A stretch of 64,000 bases of DNA, taken from positions 62,001 through 126,000 of the forward strand of contig NZ_JAESDI010000008.1 in the NCBI RefSeq assembly GCF_019249215.1, given 5' to 3'. The DNA comes from Alteromonas lipotrueae. Lineage in GTDB: Bacteria > Pseudomonadota > Gammaproteobacteria > Enterobacterales > Alteromonadaceae. Below the pieces are notes generated by a model. That model was not told the DNA's origin. It saw only the letters and a list, made by a program, of their open reading frames with translations, and ran no database searches. How positions within the stretch are numbered: position 1 is the stretch's first letter; every line of letters begins with the position of its first letter. The position numbers and the translations under genes were made by a program. This document shows, piece after piece, positions 36,271-45,281 of the stretch.

Positions 36271-36969
36271 ATGACAACCCGCTACGCGCGTAAAACTTAC
36301 CGACGAACCTGTATTTTTGCCTTAACGGGGCTGTTTTTCGGTGTGGCATCTTTGGTTATCGCGCAGCAGAAAAACATATTCACTGAAGAGGTTTACAGCC
36401 GGGTTGAAGCCCTATTTGGTAAACGCGGTGCGTCTGATGTTGCAAAGTGGCGACAACTAGTAAGCAATATTGAGAACGACGATATTGATGAAAAACTTTA
36501 TCAAGTGAATCGCTTTTTCAATCGATTCGACTTTGTAGATGACCTAAAGCACTGGCGCCAGCCGGATTACTGGGCCACGCCAATCGAGTTTATTGCAACG
36601 GGCGCTGGCGACTGTGAAGATTATTCAATCGCCAAATACTTTTCGTTAATAGAACTTGGTATTCCAAAATCGCAGCTTCGGCTTATGTATGTAACCGCGT
36701 TAGAGTTAAACCAACCTCATATGGTGTTAGCCTATTACCCAAGCCCTACCTCTGTTCCTTTAGTGCTTGATAATATTAACCGTCGCATACTGCCAGCAAA
36801 CCAACGGCGCGACCTTGCACCTGTTTATAGCTTTAACGGTGACGGTCTGTGGGCTGCGAAGTCTATGGGAACAGGCAGAAAATTAAGAGGCAGCGGCCCC
36901 ATGAAAATGTGGGACGACATGATAGATCGTTTAAACAGCGTAATGCTCGGAGATACACAAGAACAATGA
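36271..36969 (+). CDS. lapG: LapG-type periplasmic cysteine protease
   Basis: Bacterial transglutaminase-like cysteine protease (DUF920/PF06035). In Pseudomonas it cleaves the large adhesin LapA near its N-terminus and releases cells from biofilm when c-di-GMP is low. 232 residues with an N-terminal hydrophobic export segment (about 14-32). Catalytic triad: Cys115 in GAGDCEDYSIAKY, His150 in NQPHMVLAYY, Asp167 in LVLDNINRR; Asp114 and Glu116 match the calcium ligands known in LapG. The gene overlaps lapD (ATGA). No LapA-type giant adhesin or its type I secretion genes are in the window. Divergent from the EPS operon. Confidence 0.93.
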   Translation: MTTRYARKTYRRTCIFALTGLFFGVASLVIAQQKNIFTEEVYSRVEALFGKRGASDVAKWRQLVSNIENDDIDEKLYQVNRFFNRFDFVDDLKHWRQPDYWATPIEFIATGAGDCEDYSIAKYFSLIELGIPKSQLRLMYVTALELNQPHMVLAYYPSPTSVPLVLDNINRRILPANQRRDLAPVYSFNGDGLWAAKSMGTGRKLRGSGPMKMWDDMIDRLNSVMLGDTQEQ

Positions 36970-38909
36970 AATTATCTACCCAACTAAGCGTTAGCTTGCT
37001 TATTTTTTTACTGGCCGTGTTCGCCGGTTCCTTTTTTATTAACGTAAAAATGACCAAAGAATACGTGAATGAACAACTTGCTACCCACGCACAAGACACT
37101 GCCACATCGCTAGGCTTAGCCATGGCGCCTTATTTGGCACAAGAAAATGGTCAGGCGGTGGCTGAAACCATGGTGAACGCCATATTCGACAGGGGCTACT
37201 ACCAAACTATTTCGGTTAAAGACGCCAGCGGGAATACTCTTATTCTTCGGCAAAATCCGAATAAAATAGATACGGTACCTAAATGGTTTACCGAAGCTGT
37301 ACACGTTACTCCACCGGTAAAAAGCACCGAGCTTAACGATGGTTGGACAATAGCAGGGCAACTTACCGTGCAAAGCCACCCAGGGCTTGCGAATGAAAAG
37401 CTATGGGATAGCATTACCCAAAGTGCATTAATGTTTTTTATTGCCTTTATTATTGCCTACTTGGTGCTGCTGGTTATTATTCGCCAAATTACAAAGCCCT
37501 TGGAAATTGTTACGCAAAAAATAGGCGATATTCAAAACCAAAAGTTTTCTGAAATTGACTACCAGCCTTTTACTAAAGAATTTTCTTTCATCACGCTAGC
37601 CGTTAATAAGTTGTCTAGAGCGGTAGAAAGCATGTTTAAAGAACTTACTGCACGGGCTGAACAATTTAAGGCCATTGCGTATGGCGATAGCCTAACGGGG
37701 CTTTCTAATAGAAATGCCTTTAATCGACACATGAATGCACTATTAAGTGGCGCTGCTACGGTAGAACAAGGTTACGTGGTGTTAATAAGGTTAACGCAGC
37801 TTGCACGGGTAAATAATTTGCTGGGCGGCGCTGAAGGCGATGAATATGTTAGTGCTGCGTCAAAAGTGTTGAAAGGTGCAATTAAACAATTCCCCGATAA
37901 AGTCACCTTGTTTAGGGTGTCGGGTTCCGACTTTGCTTTATTAATGGAAGCGGTATCGCAGCAAGAGTGCGAAAAACGACTAAAAAGTCTAGCCCAAGAC
38001 ATTAACCAAATAGACTTCCTTAAAGATGGCGATAAAACAGCGTGGATTGGCGCGGCTAAGTATTCCAGTGAAAATAGCTTTAGTGAAGTAATGGAAAAAG
38101 CAGATAGCGCCCTATTAGCCGCCACTAAGCTAGACAGAGGTTGGCAGTTTGCTTCGGAGCTAACCTACATTCATAGCAATACCGAGTGGCGTGAAAGGCT
38201 GAACAACATTCTGTTACAACAGTATGCTGACATTTTAATACAGCCTATTTTTAGTACCGAAAATAATGCCCCCTGTTATTACGAAGGGTTCGCACGCTTT
38301 AAAGACGTTTCTACCAATACCGATATACCCATGTCGCAGTTAATTCCTGCTTCAGAGCGGCTGCACCTTATTCCCCAAGTAGATAGGCTGGTAACGTCGC
38401 TGGTAGTCAGTAAACTCATGTCCTCACCTCATACGGTAGCGGTGAACGTTGCTACCGCATCAATAGCGAATGCCGACTTCTGTCAATGGCTTAAAGGTTA
38501 TCTTCTTGAACACAAGTCGTTGTGCGATAGATTGGCGTTTGAAATTGAAGACTCCGCCATTATTTACTACCGGGAAGCTACCCTTAAATTTTGCGACATG
38601 GTGAAAAAAGCAGGGTGCACAATAACTATTGAACATTTTGGCGACAATCTTGCATCATTAAGTGGGTTAAGGGCCATTCAGCCCGATTTTGTAAAAATAT
38701 CCGGCAAATTGACCAAAGATATACACGAAGATAAAGACAATCAGCTATTCGTTAGCAGCTTGGTAAGTATTGCTAATGGGTTAAACATTAAGGTTATTGC
38801 GGAATTGGTTGAAAGCGAACTTGAAAGCGGCGCGCTTAACAAGCTGCAGGTTGTTTATCAGCAAGGTTTTCACTTTGCAAAACCTACAGCTTGGCGGTTA
38901 GGTAACTAA
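36966..38909 (+). CDS. lapD: LapD-type c-di-GMP receptor with degenerate GGDEF and EAL domains
   Basis: Inner-membrane receptor that, when c-di-GMP is bound, sequesters LapG and protects the adhesin. Start is the ATG at 36966 overlapping the lapG stop; 647 residues, the length of Pseudomonas LapD (648). Layout: membrane segment about 7-28, periplasmic output domain with a WFTEAV-type loop, second membrane segment about 150-172, HAMP, GGDEF-like domain in which GGDEF reads SGSDF (about 318-322), and EAL-like domain in which EAL reads EGF (440-442). The degenerate motifs argue for a receptor, not an active cyclase or phosphodiesterase. Together with lapG it forms a two-gene operon. Confidence 0.93.
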   Translation: MKLSTQLSVSLLIFLLAVFAGSFFINVKMTKEYVNEQLATHAQDTATSLGLAMAPYLAQENGQAVAETMVNAIFDRGYYQTISVKDASGNTLILRQNPNKIDTVPKWFTEAVHVTPPVKSTELNDGWTIAGQLTVQSHPGLANEKLWDSITQSALMFFIAFIIAYLVLLVIIRQITKPLEIVTQKIGDIQNQKFSEIDYQPFTKEFSFITLAVNKLSRAVESMFKELTARAEQFKAIAYGDSLTGLSNRNAFNRHMNALLSGAATVEQGYVVLIRLTQLARVNNLLGGAEGDEYVSAASKVLKGAIKQFPDKVTLFRVSGSDFALLMEAVSQQECEKRLKSLAQDINQIDFLKDGDKTAWIGAAKYSSENSFSEVMEKADSALLAATKLDRGWQFASELTYIHSNTEWRERLNNILLQQYADILIQPIFSTENNAPCYYEGFARFKDVSTNTDIPMSQLIPASERLHLIPQVDRLVTSLVVSKLMSSPHTVAVNVATASIANADFCQWLKGYLLEHKSLCDRLAFEIEDSAIIYYREATLKFCDMVKKAGCTITIEHFGDNLASLSGLRAIQPDFVKISGKLTKDIHEDKDNQLFVSSLVSIANGLNIKVIAELVESELESGALNKLQVVYQQGFHFAKPTAWRLGN

Positions 38910-38998
38910 TTTTCCACTTAAAAAGCTAAGACAACGCGCGTTCATTTGGTATACAATGCCTTGTGTATGCAAACCCATTTTTTGATGTAGGAACTATT

Positions 38999-39577
38999 AT
39001 GCGTAATAGATTTATTTTTTCTTTAGTAATGAGTGTACTTATTGCTATATCGCCAGTGGCCATTGCGCAAGACAGCGCAGGTAGCGCTCCAGGTTTGCAA
39101 ATTAGAAACCAACTATTAACTGCCATTGATAACGGCACACCTGCTGAAGAAGCATCAGTTACCGTTAGCAATGATGTGCTCGCGAATGGCAGTGTTGCTA
39201 TTCCGGCTGAAAGTTTACCTTTTTTACAAACTAACCAAGCTTCGTTCGAAAGCATGGTGGGTTTACTTGTAGATAACGCTACTGGGTTTGAATTAGCCAT
39301 TGCTGGCTTTGCGGCACTACCTGAACAGGCATCACAAGTGGTTACCATTGCGATGATTATGTTTCCAGAAAATGCCAACGAAATCTATAACGTTGCATTA
39401 CAAACCGGCGTTGTTAGCGCAGAAGATGCACTATTAGCTGCCATTAATGCAGGCATTGATACCTCAACACTTACCGCTACAGCGGCGGGTGCTGCTGGCA
39501 ACGACGTATCACCACTAGGCGTGGGTACTGGTGCAGCCGGTGCGGGTGGTGGCGACACCACGGTTTCAGCAAATTAG
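38999..39577 (+). CDS. Small secreted protein sharing a domain with the 18779 lipoprotein
   Basis: Start is ATG at 38999 with TAGGA 6 bases upstream; 192 residues. Signal peptide cleaved near AIA-Q (residue 23). The mature part is Ala-rich and predicted helical, with a Gly-rich tail (174-192). Residues 122-173 (MFPENANEIYNVA ... EDALLAAI ... AGNDVSPL) line up with residues 127-178 of the beta-helix lipoprotein at 18779 (LFPIDAYRILTYV ... EDTLLAIA ... MENSVTPL); over the 33-column stretch starting at ED I count 11 identities. No known function. Its place between lapD and a Wzy-like gene suggests an EPS-associated periplasmic or secreted role. Confidence 0.75.
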   Translation: MRNRFIFSLVMSVLIAISPVAIAQDSAGSAPGLQIRNQLLTAIDNGTPAEEASVTVSNDVLANGSVAIPAESLPFLQTNQASFESMVGLLVDNATGFELAIAGFAALPEQASQVVTIAMIMFPENANEIYNVALQTGVVSAEDALLAAINAGIDTSTLTATAAGAAGNDVSPLGVGTGAAGAGGGDTTVSAN

Positions 39578-39642
39578 AACGTTAAATTAACTAAAACTCT
39601 GTGTTGGTGATCGTTAGTGGTAGTAAGAAGTGGCGATAGTGA

Positions 39643-41055
39643 ATGCTGAGTAATAATAATAGAAAAACCGAAAAGCTTCTTTTCGGTTTTCTTTTATTTA
39701 CCCTTTTTTGGCTGCCTATTCCTTTAGGTGCCAACCGTCCTTGGGCGTGGGCACTCATGCAAGTGTCTATATTCTGTATAAGTGCATCTTTAATAGCCTT
39801 TCACTTCAGGGCCGTAACTCTGGTAGTGCGTCAATACCGCTTTTTCGTTCTGCTTTGGGTGTTGTTTCTTGCTTGGCAGTTACTTAATTTAATTCCCCTA
39901 CCCGCATCATTTGTTGCCAGCCTTCGGCCCGAAAAACTTTTACCTGAATACGCTAACGTATCGGCTGGTGCTCGTTGGTTACCCCTTAGTTTTGATGTAG
40001 GCCAAAGCCAAATAGTATTTTTAAAATCCCTTTGTTACTGCCTGCTTTTTTTCAGTGTTTTAGCTTTAGTACGATCAACATCTCGGTTGAAGCTAGTGCT
40101 AATTAGCATTAGCGCAAGCGGTATATTTCAAGCTATTTATGGGTCGCTTGAGGTGCTATCGGGCATTGAGTACAGCCTAGTGTTCAAACAACCCGTTAGT
40201 CACATTGCTACCGGCAGTTTCATATACAAGAACCATTTTGCAAACTACTTGCTGCTTACGTTAAGTGCTGCGTTAGGGTACCTCATTGCCAGTTTAGGTG
40301 ATGACGATGGGCTAACAAAACGAGAGCGACTTAGAAAATGGCTTAAATTTTGGCTAGGTAATAAAGTGCTGTTTCGTATTGGCATTATTATTATGGTGAT
40401 TGCACTGGTAATGTCTCGCTCAAGAATGGGTAACACCGCATTTTTTGTCAGTATGACCATAACGGCGGCATTAGGATTATGGTACTTCAAGCCTAGACAA
40501 AAAAGCTACATTGCCTTATTTGTTAGCATGCTAGTTATCGACATTATGATTGTAAGTAGCGTATTTGGGCTAAACGAAGTGAAAGAGCGCCTTGAGCAAA
40601 CCGACTTAACCCATGAAAGCCGAGATGAAGTGGTTACCGATACACTACCTTTGTTAGCAAAATACCCACTAATTGGCACAGGTGGCGGTACCTTTTATAC
40701 CGTTTACCCCCAGTTTCAAAGTGAGAGCATTCAGCACTTTTACGACCATGCTCATAATGAATACTTACAGTTTAGTATTGAGTTTGGCGTTATTGGCGCA
40801 CTACTAATGGGCATATTTGTGCTGTTTTGCGGCATTAATGCCTTCAACGCTTTTCGTCAGCGACACCATCCCCTTCCGCGCGGGGCCGCGTTTGCGTGTT
40901 TTATGGCCATTATTGGTATGGCAATGCACACAAGCGTAGATTTTCCCTTACAAGCGCCTGCTAACGCTGCTATCTTTATTACTCTACTTGCACTAGGTGC
41001 AATGAGTAACCGAATTCGGGTTCGAAAATCAACAACACGTAAGCACAAATCGTAA
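39643..41055 (+). CDS. O-antigen ligase/polymerase-like protein (Wzy candidate 2)
   Basis: Integral membrane protein of 470 residues with about 11-12 hydrophobic segments. C-terminal signature: GTGGGTFYTVYPQFQ, FYDHAHNEYLQFSIEFGVIGALLMGIF, which fits the Wzy_C family (conserved His-Asn and EFGVIG). HIATGSFIYKNHFANYLLLTL is the typical GxFxNxNHFA-like segment of the family. A second Wzy-like protein is encoded in the minus-strand operon, so the two may act on different steps (polymerisation versus transfer) or different polymers. Starts 65 bases after the 38999 gene, same strand. Confidence 0.85.
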   Translation: MLSNNNRKTEKLLFGFLLFTLFWLPIPLGANRPWAWALMQVSIFCISASLIAFHFRAVTLVVRQYRFFVLLWVLFLAWQLLNLIPLPASFVASLRPEKLLPEYANVSAGARWLPLSFDVGQSQIVFLKSLCYCLLFFSVLALVRSTSRLKLVLISISASGIFQAIYGSLEVLSGIEYSLVFKQPVSHIATGSFIYKNHFANYLLLTLSAALGYLIASLGDDDGLTKRERLRKWLKFWLGNKVLFRIGIIIMVIALVMSRSRMGNTAFFVSMTITAALGLWYFKPRQKSYIALFVSMLVIDIMIVSSVFGLNEVKERLEQTDLTHESRDEVVTDTLPLLAKYPLIGTGGGTFYTVYPQFQSESIQHFYDHAHNEYLQFSIEFGVIGALLMGIFVLFCGINAFNAFRQRHHPLPRGAAFACFMAIIGMAMHTSVDFPLQAPANAAIFITLLALGAMSNRIRVRKSTTRKHKS

Positions 41056-41133
41056 AATTAAGGTTTTTAATAAAAGCCTAATTAGAGATTTAATTAAGTA
41101 TTTATTAATGGATTCAGTTATGGAAAATCAGTC

Positions 41134-41544
41134 GTGGTGTTAAAAGTTAATCACCCCATTCAGGAAGAACCCAACGTAAAGCATATGCTAGAAAGAATGC
41201 CCAAGCATGTGGCCAACTCGTTTAGTGAAGAACAGCTTACCCATATTAATACCGCATTGGCAGGCAGGCGTTGGGGCAAGCATAAGTTAGACTTACGCGG
41301 CACCCTAGGTATTGGCCGTAGCCGCTTTTATTTTGTGCTGTTAGGCGGTAAAGATAAACGCGATCCTTCCCGTATAGAAAGTAAAATTGGCCAACTTACG
41401 TTAGCTTTCGGTTTTACTCTGTTTCTTCTATTTTCATTGCTGGTTGGTATGGTACTGCTGTACATACTAAAATCGTGGCTGGGTATTAACTTATTTGAAA
41501 ATTTTTCACTAGGCTTGTGGGATTGGCTTAAAGGTAAGGTTTAA
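41134..41544 (+). CDS. Small membrane protein of unknown function
   Basis: 136 residues; I cannot name the family. An N-terminal soluble half (MLERMPKHVANSFSEEQL, ALAGRRWGKHKLDLRGTLG) is basic; the only hydrophobic segment is near the C-terminus (about 88-113, LAFGFTLFLLFSLLVGMVLLYIL) followed by a short amphipathic tail. Start is given as GTG at 41134 but no strong ribosome site is seen, and an 11-codon ATG ORF (41108-41143) overlaps it, so the true start is uncertain. Downstream of a Wzy-like gene on the same strand and convergent with the TPR gene. Probably an accessory of the EPS system. Confidence 0.65.
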   Translation: MVLKVNHPIQEEPNVKHMLERMPKHVANSFSEEQLTHINTALAGRRWGKHKLDLRGTLGIGRSRFYFVLLGGKDKRDPSRIESKIGQLTLAFGFTLFLLFSLLVGMVLLYILKSWLGINLFENFSLGLWDWLKGKV

Positions 41545-41571
41545 TAAGTAAAAATCACCTAGCCGACTAAG

Positions 41572-42312
41572 CTATTTATTGTAAGTAATACAGTTGGGGA
41601 TCCGTTTTCTTACCGGGTAAGCGGCCAAGCGCATCCATCGGCACGCAGGCTCTTCTGCGTTATAGTTCACAATACTTTGCACTATAGCTTCCCTGCTATG
41701 GGGGTTTATTAACCCTAAATTCATATGATGTTTTAAGAGCTGAATAACCTTAATGTATTCAGGCGAACGTGCTGCATAATTGGCTAAGCCAAACTCTACA
41801 ATAAATTGATGGACTATAGCGTCTTGTGGGCCTACCTCAATGGCTTTATTCATATATTGATAGAAAGTGTCGTCTACTTCGTTACGCTTCCATTTAACCG
41901 ACGCTAAGCCCACCCAGCTTGCTGGCCAAAGCGGCCGTAGCAATAAGCTTTGATGATAATTGGCCGCCGCAAGATTCAACATGCTTGCTTTATTGCTATC
42001 AGCCGTGCCATTTGCAGTAAACGCTTGCCATTCATAAAGCTGGCCACGCATTTGATAATAAAGTGCGTTATTGGGGAACATGGAAATAGCGGAATCTATT
42101 TTGGTAATAGCATCGCTTACTTTGCTAGCTGTTACGCGTTCAGGATTACTCTGCCAAGCATTTAATTGATTGTTCACCCGATAATAATAATTACCCGATA
42201 CAAAAAACTGTGCACTCCACACTACGCCCCACGCAGCAGTAATGAAAAACACGCTACGAACAATGCGTTTTATCGCTAATTGATGATGCTCATACACGCT
42301 AGCTAACGCCAC
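41572..42312 (-). CDS. Membrane-anchored TPR-like protein (VpsP-like)
   Basis: 246 residues with one N-terminal membrane segment (about 17-37, SVFFITAAWGVVWSAQFFV) and an Ala/Leu-rich helical remainder with TPR-like spacing (ALYYQMRGQLYEWQAF, AAANYHQSLLLRPLWPASWVGLASVKWKR, YMNKAIEVGPQDAIVHQFIVEFG). Such proteins occur at the end of VPS-type export operons, where their task is unclear. Start is GTG at 42312, overlapping the cpsB-like gene by 14 bases; a GTG at 42297 is an alternative. Last gene of the export operon. Confidence 0.75.
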   Translation of the reverse strand: MALASVYEHHQLAIKRIVRSVFFITAAWGVVWSAQFFVSGNYYYRVNNQLNAWQSNPERVTASKVSDAITKIDSAISMFPNNALYYQMRGQLYEWQAFTANGTADSNKASMLNLAAANYHQSLLLRPLWPASWVGLASVKWKRNEVDDTFYQYMNKAIEVGPQDAIVHQFIVEFGLANYAARSPEYIKVIQLLKHHMNLGLINPHSREAIVQSIVNYNAEEPACRWMRLAAYPVRKRIPNCITYNK

Positions 42313-43027
42313 TACCTGCCCCTACTATTTCACCCGGTGTAGTAACGAAAACTTGCTGGGCGTAATCTGCGTCTACTGCCGATACCACAGCAAATGCTTC
42401 GCCCATATCGTTAGGTCGCCTAACCGTATCGTGGGTATCAGACGCCACTACATGAAAGCTTTTGTTGGCAAGCATGGTTAACGCAAAGTTCTGTACGGGC
42501 TCACCGAATCGGCCTGTAAGTGCCCCCGCAGTCACTTGAAACCAGCAGCCTATGCGCTGCAACCAGTCGAACTTGTGTTGCTCGCGCAGTAGCTCTCGGT
42601 TGCGTTCAGGGTGTGCAATAAGTGGCTGCACGTTGTTTTTTAATAACCATTTTATTAACGGCTCTAGCCCCGATGGCACATGGCTATGAGGCATCTCTAG
42701 CAGCATCACTTTATTGCCGTTAATCTGGCCTAAAAAAGGCACCGCGTTTTGCTTTATCCATATAGGAATATGCTCCGACACACGAAGCTCGGCAGCGTAC
42801 GATAAGGTAAGGGGAATTTTTTCATCTTGAAGCGCTAACACAAGTTCGTTATACGCTTTTTCAATAATAGCAGGCGTATTATCGAAGAAACCAGGGTGTA
42901 TATGTGGGGTACAAACCAAATGCCTCACGCCGCATTCAAGTGTTTGTTTGGCCATGTCAATCGACATGGCCATGGTTCTGGCACCATCGTCAATGCCAGG
43001 TAATATATGACTGTGAAGGTCTATCAA
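42299..43027 (-). CDS. CpsB/YwqE-type tyrosine-protein phosphatase
   Basis: Metal-dependent PHP-fold phosphatase of 242 residues that dephosphorylates the BY-kinase encoded just upstream, so polymer length or export can cycle. Metal-binding motifs: N-terminal MIDLHSHILPGIDDGA, VCTPHIHPGFF, LLEMPHSHVP, LIAHPERN and ASDTHDTVRRPND. No signal peptide, cytoplasmic. Starts 7 bases after the wzc-like gene, so same operon. Confidence 0.93.
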   Translation of the reverse strand: MIDLHSHILPGIDDGARTMAMSIDMAKQTLECGVRHLVCTPHIHPGFFDNTPAIIEKAYNELVLALQDEKIPLTLSYAAELRVSEHIPIWIKQNAVPFLGQINGNKVMLLEMPHSHVPSGLEPLIKWLLKNNVQPLIAHPERNRELLREQHKFDWLQRIGCWFQVTAGALTGRFGEPVQNFALTMLANKSFHVVASDTHDTVRRPNDMGEAFAVVSAVDADYAQQVFVTTPGEIVGAGSGVS

Positions 43028-43034
43028 TTAATTA

Positions 43035-45251
43035 TTAGCTGTCCTTATGACTAGTATAATCATACTGATCATAAAACCCGCCGTACCTCTGTGCTACATC
43101 AGACTTTCGTAAGTCTACTTGATTTAGCACTACCCCATCAAGACGATGCCCAACTTGTAAGAAACGAGACAGCCCAGTATTAATGATTTTTTCGCTCGTA
43201 CTGTCGGCACGTACCACGTAAATAATAGAGTCGCACGAGTTAGCAATTACCATTGAATCACTTACCGCTTGGGTAGGTGCTGTATCTACCACAACATATT
43301 TATATTGGGTCTTTAATTCTTTAATTAGCGCATCGAAGCCTTTATCGGCCAGCAACTCTTGCGGGTTAGACGGTATAGTACCTGCCGAAAGAATATCGAT
43401 ATTCGCTTGTTCGTCACGCACCAAACATTCATCGAAACTGTGCGTTTTAAGAATAAGGTTAGCTACGCCTGGCTGGTAGTTAGGAATATTAAACTGCTTT
43501 CCAATACTTGGGCGGCGTAGGTCGGCATCTATTAATATGGTTTTGTCTAACTGACCTAACGCGAATGCTAGGTTAATAGACACGGTAGTTTTACCTTCCT
43601 TCGGCACACTAGAGGTAACCATAATAGCCTGATTGCCTTTATCTAAATTCAATAACGACAAACTAGTACGTAAGGTTCTAACCGATTCTGCGAACTGATG
43701 CTTTTTACCATCGAAATAAGTGCGAATAGGTAAGTTCGTTTTCTTTTTATGAGCAAGCCAAGGAATTAAACCCAACATACGCTGGCCTAACTTACGCTCT
43801 ACATCTTCTACCGAACGAATACCGCTATTTAGCGTTTCCATGGTAATGGCCAAGAACACACCAAAGCCAATGCTAAATACGAAAGCCGCGCCAATTAGCA
43901 GCTTTTTATTAGGCTCAGAAGGTACCGACGGCACTACAGCGCTATCTAACACTCTAGCGTTAGCTGATTCAAAACCACCTAATTCATCGGTTTCCTTCAA
44001 ACGGGTAAAGAAGGAATTGTACAACTGCTGGTTAATATCAACATCGCGCTGAAGGGCTTTGCGCTCATTATCTAAAGCTGAAAGACCTCGAAACTCTGCT
44101 TTTGCCACTTCTACTTCTTGTTTCAATTGCGCAACGCGCTGCTCTGAAACTTGGTATTGGGTAGTAATACTAGAAATAAGATCGCGAGTTTGCGTATTTA
44201 ACGTTTCGCGAATGGAAGATAGCTCGGCATTTGCCGCAATCATCTTAGGGTGCTTAGGGCCATATACTTTGCTAAGTTCAGACACGCGGGTCATGGCTTT
44301 AGCTTCGTCGCGGCGTACCCCTTGGATGGTAGGGTGATTCAGTACTTCTGGTAACCGAGCAATGTCGTCAAGCGTTACGTTATTGCGAGTTTGTCTGTAT
44401 ATTACCGCGTTTAACTTTAATGCGGTTTGGGCATCAAGTAACTGCGTGCTTAAACGCTCTAGTTCGTCGGCGGCAAGGCCTACTACACCATCTATGTTTA
44501 CTACTTGATTGCGTTCATAAAACTGCGATAGGTTCTTTTCAGCAATATCGAGTTTATCTTTTAAGCCTTCTAAGCTTTCGGTAAGAAACGACGTTGCTTT
44601 AGCGGTCATATCAAGCTTGGCTTGCAAATAGTTTTCAATGTAAACATCGGCAATAGTATCGGCAATTTCAGCCGACAAGGATGCAGATTCGGTGGTTACA
44701 GAAATCTTCATTACCTGGGTGTTATCTACCATGCTTACTTCTACAGCGCGCATTAATCTGAATACTGCCGAACGTTTTTTAGCGGCGATAATTTGCGCTT
44801 CTGTGCGCGCTACCACTTCTTCTTGAGGCAGGAACGGCAGCATGTCTTTTGCACTGTCTATAAGCGAGTCAATCGCGCTGGGGCCTTCTTCAGGCGGCAT
44901 GAACTTATCGTTTAAGTGTAAATTCATCCCCTCTACGGTACGCTCGGCTATTTGGCGCGAACGTAATATTTCGTATTGGGTTTGCATGTAGTCTTTACGC
45001 TTAGTATCTAAGCCATACACTTCTTCTATTGAAACCACATTCGCGTTTTCAGAATCGACCAATATAGTGGTAGACGACGTATAAAGTGGCGTCATTCGCA
45101 TTACCAGCAAAGCCACCAATATGGTGAATGCTATGGCTAACGAAACAATGCGAAAAGCGTAGCGTTTCAGTATGCCAAAATAGTGCGCTATATCGATAGT
45201 TTCACTATCTAGCACGCCATGATTCACATCGTCCCTTTGATTTACTGCCAT
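43035..45251 (-). CDS. Wzc-type polysaccharide co-polymerase and tyrosine autokinase
   Basis: 738-residue inner-membrane protein. N-terminal Wzz domain with first membrane segment about 32-53 (IVSLAIAFTILVALLVM), long periplasmic coiled coil (about 200-420), GNVR-like region and second membrane segment about 450-470, then a cytoplasmic BY-kinase: Walker A VTSSVPKEGKTTVS, Walker A' TILIDADLRRPSIG, Walker B YVVVDTAP. The C-terminus carries a Tyr cluster, RYGGFYDQYDYTSHKDS, the sites of autophosphorylation in this family. Works with the Wza-like protein and CpsB-type phosphatase next to it. Gap of 30 bases to the wza-like gene. Confidence 0.94.
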   Translation of the reverse strand: MAVNQRDDVNHGVLDSETIDIAHYFGILKRYAFRIVSLAIAFTILVALLVMRMTPLYTSSTTILVDSENANVVSIEEVYGLDTKRKDYMQTQYEILRSRQIAERTVEGMNLHLNDKFMPPEEGPSAIDSLIDSAKDMLPFLPQEEVVARTEAQIIAAKKRSAVFRLMRAVEVSMVDNTQVMKISVTTESASLSAEIADTIADVYIENYLQAKLDMTAKATSFLTESLEGLKDKLDIAEKNLSQFYERNQVVNIDGVVGLAADELERLSTQLLDAQTALKLNAVIYRQTRNNVTLDDIARLPEVLNHPTIQGVRRDEAKAMTRVSELSKVYGPKHPKMIAANAELSSIRETLNTQTRDLISSITTQYQVSEQRVAQLKQEVEVAKAEFRGLSALDNERKALQRDVDINQQLYNSFFTRLKETDELGGFESANARVLDSAVVPSVPSEPNKKLLIGAAFVFSIGFGVFLAITMETLNSGIRSVEDVERKLGQRMLGLIPWLAHKKKTNLPIRTYFDGKKHQFAESVRTLRTSLSLLNLDKGNQAIMVTSSVPKEGKTTVSINLAFALGQLDKTILIDADLRRPSIGKQFNIPNYQPGVANLILKTHSFDECLVRDEQANIDILSAGTIPSNPQELLADKGFDALIKELKTQYKYVVVDTAPTQAVSDSMVIANSCDSIIYVVRADSTSEKIINTGLSRFLQVGHRLDGVVLNQVDLRKSDVAQRYGGFYDQYDYTSHKDS

Positions 45252-45281
45252 GTTATTTTTGTATCCTGAAATTTTTGCTAA

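Noticed and set aside
36966-38909. Active diguanylate cyclase or phosphodiesterase
   Set aside because: The GGDEF and EAL motifs read SGSDF and EGF, and the gene is paired with lapG, so a receptor is the better call.
41108-41143. An 11-codon ATG ORF just before the 41134 gene, as a possible leader peptide
   Set aside because: No ribosome site, no residue bias and no hairpin pair that would make it an attenuator; mentioned only because it blurs the start of the next gene.
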